From the NCBI RefSeq assembly GCF_001493375.1, contig NZ_LN929757.1, forward strand, positions 177,949 through 226,332: DNA of 48,384 nt, read 5' to 3'. The notes beneath the pieces were generated by a model. The model saw nothing but the letters and a program-made list of their open reading frames with translations. It was not told the origin of the DNA and searched no databases. A program made the position numbers and the translations under genes. Numbering within the stretch: position 1 is the first letter of the stretch; every line of letters starts with the position of its first letter. This document shows positions 42,928-48,384 of the stretch, one piece after another. The stretch is from Streptomyces specialis. GTDB lineage: Bacteria > Actinomycetota > Actinomycetes > Streptomycetales > Streptomycetaceae.

Positions 42928-44849
42928 CGATCGGCCCCTTCCGTTTCCGTGGTGTGCCCGGTGTGTCGTGCGGTGGTGCGGTCCCGCCGGCGGTGGACGT
43001 GCGGCAGGTCGTCGTCCAGCCAGTAGGCGTCGTCCTCGGTGACCACGAGCAGCTCCTCGAACTTCAGGCCCACGTCGCGGAACCCGATGTGCGGTTCCAC
43101 GGCCCACAGGCCCGGCGTCGGCGCGTGACGGGAGGCGCGGCCGTCGGCCCACAGCGGGGAGCGGCCCGCCAGCCGTTCGCCGATCAGCTCGCGGCCCAGC
43201 GTCTGGAGGGTCCGCACCCCGAACCCGAACATGGTCACGCCGGCCGGTCCCCGTCCGGTGAGCCGGGTGACCTGGTGGCCGATGACCCGCCCGGGGTAGA
43301 CGCGGTGCCGGTTGTCGTAGCCGTGCCGGTCGATGAGCGCGTCCACCGCCGCGTACACCTCGTCCAGCGGCCTGCGCGCCCTGACCTCGCGCAGGATCAG
43401 GTCCCGGTACGCGCCGAGGTCGCGGTCGAGCGCGTCCCAGACGGGGTTGTCGCCGAGCGTGCCGCCGTAGCCGATGTCGGCGGTGTAGCCGTCCACGACG
43501 GGGGCGCAGTCCAGGACGTACGGCATGCCCTCGGCGAGCCGGCGCCCGGTGGGGAAGAACTGGAGCGGGGTGCGGAAGCCCCGGAACGCCGTGCGGTCCC
43601 CGAACCACGCGAACGGCACGTGGAAGAAGTCCCTGACCCCGGCGTCGGTCAGCGCGCGGCGCAGCCGGGACGCGGCCTCGCGCTCGGTGACGCCGGGCGC
43701 CAGCCAGGCGGCGACCTCCCCGGCGCAGCGGTAGGCGAGCCGCTGCACCTCGCGGAAGCGGGCGAGGTCCCGGTCGTCGAACGGGAAGGCGGGCGGCTCT
43801 GGCCGGGCGGCGCGTTCGTCCGGCGTGAGCCTGCGGTCGCGGTGCTCGGCGGTGCCGTCCGTCACGCGCTGCCGGCACACGCCGCAGAAGCCCTGGCGGC
43901 AGGAGTACGGCGTGGCGGGGTCGCGGGCGCGCAGCACGTCGAGCGCGGAGCGGTCGGCGGGCACCGGCAGCGTCTCGCCGGTGCTCCGCAGCCGCAGGGT
44001 GAACGGCCGCCCGTCGACGACGGGCGGGGGCGCGAACCGTTCGAAGTGCAGCGCCGTCACCCGTCCGGCGGTGATCGCGGTGGCGGTGGCGGCGCGGACG
44101 GATTCCAGCATCGGCGCCGGGCCGCAGCAGTACACGGCGGCGCCCGCCGGGGCGAGCGCGAGGAGCCGTTCGCCGTCCGGCACGCCGTGCTCGTCGTCGG
44201 GCAGCGTCACCACCCGGCCCGGGTGCCGCCCGGCCAGCTCGGCGAGGCGCCCGGCGAACGGCAGGGAGGCGCGGGTGCGCCCGGTGTGCACCAGGCGCCA
44301 GTCCAGCCCGCGCCGGGCCGCCTCGGCGGCCATCGGCAGGATCGGGGTGATGCCGATGCCGCCCGCGATCAGCAGGACGGCGGGTTCGGCGGCGAACGGG
44401 AACGCGTTGCGCGGGCCGCGCGCCGTCAGCGCGGGGCCCTCCCGCAGGTCCCGGTGCACCTCGGCGGAGCCGCCGCCTCCCGCTTCCACGCGGCGGACCG
44501 CGATCCGGTAGGTGTGGCGGTCGGCGGGGTCCCCGCACAGCGAGTACTGGCGGGTGCGTCCGGACGGCAGCCGCCGGTCGAGGTGGGCGCCGGGCTGCCA
44601 GGCGGGCAGCGGCCCGCGGTCGGGGGCGGCGAGCAGCAGCGACACGACATCCCCGGCGTCTCCGGCGTTCCCGGTGACGGACTCGCGGGCGGTCACGACG
44701 AGGTCCAGCGGCGGCACCGGGCGGCGGCGGGTGTACCGGTCGGACCTGGTCGCGGGGGACAGGTACACATCGACCAGCCGGGTCAGCAGCCGCAGGTAAC
44801 GGGCGTCGCGCCGTCTGCCGTACAGGTCGGGCGGCAGGGTGTCGCTCAT
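42924..44849 (-). CDS. Fusion: FAD/NAD ferredoxin reductase with 2Fe-2S + M24 metallopeptidase
   Basis: A 641-residue fusion. Residues about 45-345 form a PDR/VanB-type oxidoreductase: FAD-binding RTRQYSLCGDP, NAD-binding IAGGIGITPIL and CCGPAPML, then a plant-type ferredoxin part with C317, C322 and C325. The fourth cluster Cys, expected about 30 residues later, is missing because the frame passes from LTPDERA directly into PEPPAFPFDDRDL. Residues about 350-620 are a pita-bread M24 peptidase (prolidase-like) with metal ligands D447 and D458 (LDCAPVVDGYTADIG), VIGHQVTRL and late Glu residues. In other genomes I expect two separate genes. It overlaps the EphD-like gene by 4 nt. Confidence 0.9.
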   Translation of the reverse strand: MSDTLPPDLYGRRRDARYLRLLTRLVDVYLSPATRSDRYTRRRPVPPLDLVVTARESVTGNAGDAGDVVSLLLAAPDRGPLPAWQPGAHLDRRLPSGRTRQYSLCGDPADRHTYRIAVRRVEAGGGGSAEVHRDLREGPALTARGPRNAFPFAAEPAVLLIAGGIGITPILPMAAEAARRGLDWRLVHTGRTRASLPFAGRLAELAGRHPGRVVTLPDDEHGVPDGERLLALAPAGAAVYCCGPAPMLESVRAATATAITAGRVTALHFERFAPPPVVDGRPFTLRLRSTGETLPVPADRSALDVLRARDPATPYSCRQGFCGVCRQRVTDGTAEHRDRRLTPDERAARPEPPAFPFDDRDLARFREVQRLAYRCAGEVAAWLAPGVTEREAASRLRRALTDAGVRDFFHVPFAWFGDRTAFRGFRTPLQFFPTGRRLAEGMPYVLDCAPVVDGYTADIGYGGTLGDNPVWDALDRDLGAYRDLILREVRARRPLDEVYAAVDALIDRHGYDNRHRVYPGRVIGHQVTRLTGRGPAGVTMFGFGVRTLQTLGRELIGERLAGRSPLWADGRASRHAPTPGLWAVEPHIGFRDVGLKFEELLVVTEDDAYWLDDDLPHVHRRRDRTTARHTGHTTETEGADR

Positions 44850-44896
44850 GGGCGTGAGGTCCTCGGGTCGTGACGCCGGGCGGTGGCGGGGTGCTG

Positions 44897-45805
44897 TCAG
44901 TGGGCGGCGGCGCGGGCCGCGGGGGAGGCGCCGAGGTAGGCCACGGCCTGCCGGGTGGAGCCCTCCTGGGTGGGGTGGTAGCCGGGCAGCAGGTAGCGCG
45001 AGGCCGAGCGGAGGGTCCTGCCCGCCCGGGGCAGCAGCCCGCGCCGGGCGGCGGTCGCGTAACCACGCCAGGTGGGCCGGGTGCCGGCGGGGAGTTCGGG
45101 GGCGGCGGCCATGAGGTAACGCGTGCCGCGCACCCAGAGCTGGAGCATGGCGGGCCCGGTCATCGCCATGGCGCGGACCCGGCGGACGTAGCCCGGGTCG
45201 AGGTGCCGGAGCAGGTCGTAGGCGACGCTGCGGTGCTCGACCTCCTCGGCGCCGTGCCAGCGCAGCAGGTCCAGCATGGTGGGGTCGGCGCCCACCCGGT
45301 CGAGGCCGTCCGCGTTGAGGATCCAGTCCCCGAGGAACGCCGTGAAGTGCTCGATGGCCGCTATCGCCGCCACCCGTTCGATCAGGTGCTCGCGGGCCCG
45401 CGTGGGGGAGAAGCCGGGCCGTTCGCCGAGGAGGTTCCGGAAGAGGTACTCGACCTGCCGGACGTAGGGGAGGGGGTCGAGGCCCTGGGCGCGGAGGTGG
45501 TCCTGGACGCCCTGGTGCGCCTCGGCGTGGAGGGCCTCCTGGCCGATGAACCCGAGGACCTCCTCCCGCAGTTCCTCGTCCGTGATCAGCGGCAGGACCT
45601 CGCGGAAGGTCCGGACGAACCAGCGCTCGCCCTCGGGGAGCAGCAGATGCAGCACGTTCAGCACGTGCGTCGTCATCGGATCGCCAGGGACCCAGTGCAT
45701 CGGCAGCCGGGACCAGTCGAACCGGACGTCCCGGGGCTGGAGCACCAGATGGTGGTGCTCATCCGATATCGGGCGGGCCTCCCGAGCCCGCGGTGCCTCC
45801 GGCAT
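44897..45805 (-). CDS. PF10118 metal-dependent hydrolase (diiron-like)
   Basis: A 302-residue helical protein of the PF10118 predicted metal-dependent hydrolase family. Ferritin-like metal residues appear as IGQEALHAEAH and HGAEEVEH, with an earlier acidic/His helix around ERWFVRTFREVLPL; together they could hold a two-metal site as in diiron oxidases. The reaction is unknown. ATG 45803-45805 with GGAGG 6 nt upstream. It leads the minus-strand operon PF10118 - reductase/M24 - EphD-like - acyl-CoA ligase and is divergent from a TetR gene with a clear operator between. Confidence 0.89.
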   Translation of the reverse strand: MPEAPRAREARPISDEHHHLVLQPRDVRFDWSRLPMHWVPGDPMTTHVLNVLHLLLPEGERWFVRTFREVLPLITDEELREEVLGFIGQEALHAEAHQGVQDHLRAQGLDPLPYVRQVEYLFRNLLGERPGFSPTRAREHLIERVAAIAAIEHFTAFLGDWILNADGLDRVGADPTMLDLLRWHGAEEVEHRSVAYDLLRHLDPGYVRRVRAMAMTGPAMLQLWVRGTRYLMAAAPELPAGTRPTWRGYATAARRGLLPRAGRTLRSASRYLLPGYHPTQEGSTRQAVAYLGASPAARAAAH

Positions 45806-45831
45806 GATGGCCTCCTTCGTCGGAGCCCTTA

Positions 45832-45863
45832 TTGAGGGTTACTCAACGGTAGAGGCTGTTGAG
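45832..45863. promoter_or_regulatory. TetR-type operator between the oxidation operon and its regulator
   Basis: TTGAG-N5-CTCAA (45832-45846) is a perfect 15-nt palindrome, and its right half CTCAAC (45842-45847) forms a second perfect inverted pair with GTTGAG at 45858-45863. Three half-sites within 32 nt between divergent operon and TetR gene make a strong autoregulatory operator candidate. It ends 22 nt before the TetR start codon. Confidence 0.7.
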
Positions 45864-45885
45864 GCGAAGTCAATAGGATGGACAC

Positions 45886-47523
45886 ATGTCTCGTACAAGC
45901 GGTGCCCGGCTCGCCCCGGCGGAGCGCAAGGCGCAGATCCTCGCCGCCGCCCGTGCCCTGCTGGAGGAACGCGAGCTGGACACCCTCTCGGCGGACTCCG
46001 TGGCCAAGGAGGCGGGCGTCTCGCCCGGACTGCTCTTCCACTACTTCGGCTCGCTGCGGCGCCTGCGCAGCGCCGTCGTCCAGTCCGTCGCCGAGGAGCT
46101 GCTCGAACACGTCGCCCCCGACCCCGCGCTCAGCCCCGAGGAGCAACTCCGCAACGGCATCGGCGCCTTCATCGACCAGGTCGCCCTGCGCCCCTCCGTC
46201 TACCTCGCCGTGGTCCGCCTGACCCACAGCAGCCCCGAGATGCGCAGGCTGCACAGCTCGGTCCGGGCCGCGTTCATCGAGTGGATCATGGCGGGCCTGG
46301 CCGCCGCCGGGGCGCCGCACACCCCGGCCCTGGCCCTGACGGTCAAGGGCTGGCAGGCGTTCATGGAGGAGGGCGTGGTGACCTGGCTCGACCGCCCCAC
46401 GCTGAGCAGGGACGCCCTGGTCGAGATGTGCGAACGGTGCTGCTACCAGCTCGTGGCGGCGGCCCTGGGCGACCCGGAGCTGTGGGAACGGGTGCGGCAG
46501 GGGCTCGCCGTACGGCCGGGAGGCGCGGCGCCCGCCGCTATGGCGCCCGGCGTGCGCGGGCGTGCGCCCGGTGTTCAAGTGGCGGCGCCGGGCGGCCCGT
46601 TGCGTGTGGTGTCCGGGGCCCGTTACGGTGACTCGCGTCCGCACGCGCCGCGCATGGCGGGCCGGGTGCGGGAGCCGACAGCGCGGGTGGACAGTGTCGG
46701 GGGGAGACAGCATGCCGCGGCGCGACGCCGCCGGGTCACCGGCCGCCGGGTCACGGGCCGTTCCGGACGCGCCCGGCGCGGCGCTCGTGTTCGACCTGCG
46801 CGGGACGGCGGCGGACGGCGACCGGCTGGAGCTGCGGTGGCCGGCCGGGCACCGGGTCGTCGTGTCCGGGCTGCCGGGCAGCGGCAAGTCCACGCTGATG
46901 CGGCGGGCGGTGACGGCCGTGCCCGGCGCCCCGCTGATCAGGATCGACTCCCAGGACATGCGGGAACGGTGGGCCCGCCGGCTGCCCGGCTGGGTCCCGT
47001 ACGCCGTCTACCGGCCCGCCGTCCGGCTCGCGCACTACCTGCACCTGGGCCGCGCGCTGCGCTCGTCCGCCAGCGTCATCGTGCACGACTGCGGGCGCAC
47101 CGCCTGGGTGCGCCGCTGGCTCGGCTGGGACGCCAGGCGCCGGGGCGGGCAACTGCACCTGGTGGTGCTGGACGTGCCCCCGGGAACGGCGCTGGCCGGG
47201 CAGCGCGGACGCGGCAGGACCGTCTCCGGGTACGCCTTCGCGCGCCACCGGCGGGCGGTGGCCCGGCTCGTCGCGCAGGTCGCGGCGGGACACCTGCCCG
47301 AGGGCTGCGCGTCGGCGGCGCTCCTCGACCGGGCGTCGGCGGGAGCGCTGCGCGGCATAGGGTTCGGCTTCGGCGACGGCTGACCCGGCGCGGCGCACGG
47401 CGGTGTCAGGTCCGGCGGGTCCCCGGGACCGGGTGCCGGTCTCACATGCCGCGTGACTCCCGGACGGAACGCTTGAGCGCGATCCGGGCGGCGACACCCG
47501 CGGTGGCGCGTGTCTCCCAGTAG
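45886..47523 (+). CDS. TetR-family regulator (domain in first ~210 codons; no stop until 47523)
   Basis: Residues 10-60 are a TetR helix-turn-helix (AERKAQILAAARALLEE then SVAKEAGVSPGLLFHYFGS), and residues about 70-205 are an all-helical ligand-binding domain ending near LGDPELWERVRQGL. It probably represses the divergent operon and itself through the operator at 45832-45863. Past codon 210 the frame stays open for another 330 codons, giving an Arg/Gly/Pro-rich tail that runs over the P-loop gene at 46712 in another frame. This tail is almost certainly not real; a base error around 46500-46630 would bring in the TGA at 46629-46631. The end given is only the first in-frame stop. Confidence 0.75.
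   Translation: MSRTSGARLAPAERKAQILAAARALLEERELDTLSADSVAKEAGVSPGLLFHYFGSLRRLRSAVVQSVAEELLEHVAPDPALSPEEQLRNGIGAFIDQVALRPSVYLAVVRLTHSSPEMRRLHSSVRAAFIEWIMAGLAAAGAPHTPALALTVKGWQAFMEEGVVTWLDRPTLSRDALVEMCERCCYQLVAAALGDPELWERVRQGLAVRPGGAAPAAMAPGVRGRAPGVQVAAPGGPLRVVSGARYGDSRPHAPRMAGRVREPTARVDSVGGRQHAAARRRRVTGRRVTGRSGRARRGARVRPARDGGGRRPAGAAVAGRAPGRRVRAAGQRQVHADAAGGDGRARRPADQDRLPGHAGTVGPPAARLGPVRRLPARRPARALPAPGPRAALVRQRHRARLRAHRLGAPLARLGRQAPGRATAPGGAGRAPGNGAGRAARTRQDRLRVRLRAPPAGGGPARRAGRGGTPARGLRVGGAPRPGVGGSAARHRVRLRRRLTRRGARRCQVRRVPGTGCRSHMPRDSRTERLSAIRAATPAVARVSQ
46712..47383 (+). CDS. P-loop AAA-type ATPase/kinase-like protein
   Basis: A 223-residue P-loop protein with Walker A VVSGLPGSGKSTL, RIDSQDMRERWA and VIVHDCGRTAWVRRWL for the acceptor side and QLHLVVLDVPPGTALAGQRGRGR as the Walker B/lid region. 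It is like zeta-toxin/gluconate-kinase-type small kinases, so phosphorylation of a small molecule is likely, but the substrate is unknown. ATG 46712 is preceded by GGGGGGAGACAGC. It is contained in the over-extended TetR frame but has better codon pattern and motifs. It is convergent with the small gene at 47442. Confidence 0.82.
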   Translation: MPRRDAAGSPAAGSRAVPDAPGAALVFDLRGTAADGDRLELRWPAGHRVVVSGLPGSGKSTLMRRAVTAVPGAPLIRIDSQDMRERWARRLPGWVPYAVYRPAVRLAHYLHLGRALRSSASVIVHDCGRTAWVRRWLGWDARRRGGQLHLVVLDVPPGTALAGQRGRGRTVSGYAFARHRRAVARLVAQVAAGHLPEGCASAALLDRASAGALRGIGFGFGDG

Positions 47524-47669
47524 GGATGCCCCGCGATGTACAAGGACAGCTCCTGGAGCCGCGACCGCAGGCGGCGTTCGCGCTCTCCGGCGGCGCTGAG
47601 CTGCTCGTCGACGTCGTACCACTCGTGCTGGGCCGTGATCAGGTCCTCGGGGAAGCTCGTCGTATCCAC
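47442..47669 (-). CDS. Small conserved hypothetical protein
   Basis: A 75-residue basic protein starting (from GTG at 47667-47669) VDTTSFPEDLITAQHEWYDV and ending in an Arg-rich segment. It has two amphipathic helices (residues about 8-45), an aromatic patch PYW and no signal peptide. Similar short proteins starting MDTT-FP-DLI occur widely in Streptomyces (recalled). No function can be assigned. The start has only a weak ribosome site (AGGGG next to the GTG), and the frame is open upstream. Confidence 0.68.
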   Translation of the reverse strand: MDTTSFPEDLITAQHEWYDVDEQLSAAGERERRLRSRLQELSLYIAGHPYWETRATAGVAARIALKRSVRESRGM

Positions 47670-47811
47670 CCCTGAATAGTACGCCTGTTCGATTCTGAGT
47701 TCGAGTGGTCGCCGGCGCGCGGAGTATGCGGTCCGTTCCGGGAGGCGTGCCGACCGCGGGGACGGTGGGTAGAAGTTCATCCGTGGTTCGCCCGGGGTGT
47801 CGATCCCCGGG

Positions 47812-47817
47812 TATATT
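47812..47817 (+). promoter_or_regulatory. Possible -10 element upstream of egtA
   Basis: TATATT at 47812-47817, in an AT-richer patch about 105 nt before the egtA-like start, resembles a vegetative -10 box. No -35 is clear. The 253-nt gap 47670-47922 has no gene; repeated TTCGA motifs at about 47689, 47698 and 47815 are of unclear meaning. Confidence 0.3.
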
Positions 47818-47922
47818 CGAACAGTTGGCCGAAAGAGATCGCCGTGCGTGGAATGCCTCGCGGGCCACGCCGGGTTTCCACGCCGGAATCCGTCCACGAT
47901 GGGGAAGTGGAGCGCATTCGCG

Positions 47923-48282
47923 ATGGATGGCTGTCTGACGCTGGAGGAAGCCGAGGCATACGTCAAGGGCGTCTGCTTCAAGACCGGCCCCCCGACCCGG
48001 GTGGGCGTCGAACTGGAATGGCTGGTGCACGATCGCGCCGACGCGCGGCTCCCGGTGGCCGCCGAACGACTGGCCGAGGCACTCGCCCCCTTCGAGACAC
48101 CGGGCACGCTGCCGCACGACGGCGGCATCAGCCGGGAACCCGGCGGCCAGGTCGAGTTGAGCACCGCGCCGGCCGACTCGCTCGCCGGCTGCGTCGAGGC
48201 GGCGCTGGGCGACCTGGCCGTCCTGCGCGAGGGCCTCGCCCGCGCGGGGCTCGAACTCCGCGGACGCGGCCTCGACCCGCAC
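47923..48282 (+). CDS. egtA: Glutamate-cysteine ligase, EgtA-like, N-terminal part (cut by adapter)
   Basis: Residues 1-120 read MDGCLTLEEAEAYVKGVCF, then KTGPPTRVGVELEWLVHD, which is the ATP/Glu-binding start of actinobacterial glutamate-cysteine ligases; GGISREPGGQVELSTAPADSL is the next signature. This matches EgtA, which makes gamma-glutamylcysteine for ergothioneine. The frame enters adapter at 48283 without a stop, so it is easily overlooked. ATG 47923 has GGAG 10 nt upstream; an in-frame ATG at 47899 would add eight residues. The other egt genes, if present, lie outside the window. Confidence 0.82.
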
Positions 48283-48384
48283 CCGTCTCTTATACCCATC
48301 TCCGAGCCCACGAGACAGGCAGAACTCTCGTATGCCGTCTTCTGCTTGAAAAAAAAAAAACCCTTATCCATACCACCCCCTCCA
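48283..48384. other. Nextera read-2 complement + i7 + P7 remnant and poly-A junk
   Basis: Positions 48283-48316 match the complement of the Nextera read-2 adapter with two mismatches, 48317-48324 (aggcagaa) is an 8-base i7 index, and 48325-48348 is the P7 complement with one mismatch. It is followed by a poly-A run and noise to 48384. Genomic sequence therefore ends at 48282. Confidence 0.97.

Noticed and set aside
41158..45066. Single 1302-residue protein containing the EphD-like fusion
   Set aside because: The N-terminal half is out-of-frame shadow of the reductase/M24 gene; ATG 42927 with stop overlap fits.

Overview
This is a very high-GC actinobacterial segment, most likely from Streptomyces or a close relative. 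Support for this comes from codon use, GTG starts with strong GGAGG-type ribosome sites, a divergent bioF / bioB-bioA-bioD locus, an RppA-type type III polyketide synthase with a P450 partner, F420-dependent chemistry, the DUF574/DUF3140/DUF3618/DUF4032/MSMEG_6728-type families, and the start of a glutamate-cysteine ligase of the EgtA type. No tRNA, rRNA, CRISPR array or transposase was seen.

The window is not clean genome sequence. It has Illumina/Nextera adapter at both ends (97-162 and 48283-48348) and at three internal sites (about 17268-17337, 26077-26147 and 34756-34825), each with low-quality, AT-richer junk around it. It is therefore four genomic blocks (163-17193, 17338-26076, about 26205-34755, about 34897-48282) joined through adapter reads. 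A drug-efflux MFS gene is split by the first junction, a 6-phosphogluconate dehydrogenase gene is cut by the second, and an Fpg/Nei glycosylase gene is split by the third. Genes from the same protein lie on both sides of two junctions, so block order is probably right, with small gaps.

Block 1 (163-17193) holds a metallo-beta-lactamase-fold hydrolase, a helix-hairpin-helix repair-type protein, the biotin locus, a DUF574 methyltransferase, a short second Rho factor with a C-rich leader, a LigD-type polymerase divergent from an ATP-dependent ligase, HIT and NUDIX proteins, a P450 followed by a 1,3,6,8-tetrahydroxynaphthalene synthase, an orphan ATP-grasp enzyme and the tail of the efflux pump. 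Block 2 (17338-26076) holds the rest of the pump, a TPR protein, transketolase, a Vms1/eRF1-like protein, a DJ-1/PfpI protein, a DyP peroxidase with a lectin-like tail and an F420-dependent oxidoreductase. Block 3 (26205-34755) starts with 6-phosphogluconate dehydrogenase; with transketolase and the F420 enzyme this hints at a pentose-phosphate / redox module. An aldo-keto reductase, a sugar-type MFS, a ZIP transporter and a four-gene envelope-stress operon behind a sigmaB-like promoter follow.

Block 4 (34897-48282) holds the rest of the glycosylase, a DrrAB-type ABC exporter, an SRPBCC protein behind a second sigmaB-like promoter, a membrane-Rieske fusion, a DNA-glycosylase-like protein, and then the most distinctive locus. 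This is a minus-strand operon encoding a PF10118 diiron-like hydrolase, a ferredoxin-reductase/M24-peptidase fusion, an EphD-like alpha/beta-hydrolase/SDR fusion and an acyl-CoA ligase, divergent from a TetR regulator across a clear palindromic operator. It looks like a lipid or xenobiotic oxidation pathway. A P-loop ATPase, a small conserved protein and a 3'-truncated EgtA-like ligase end the window.
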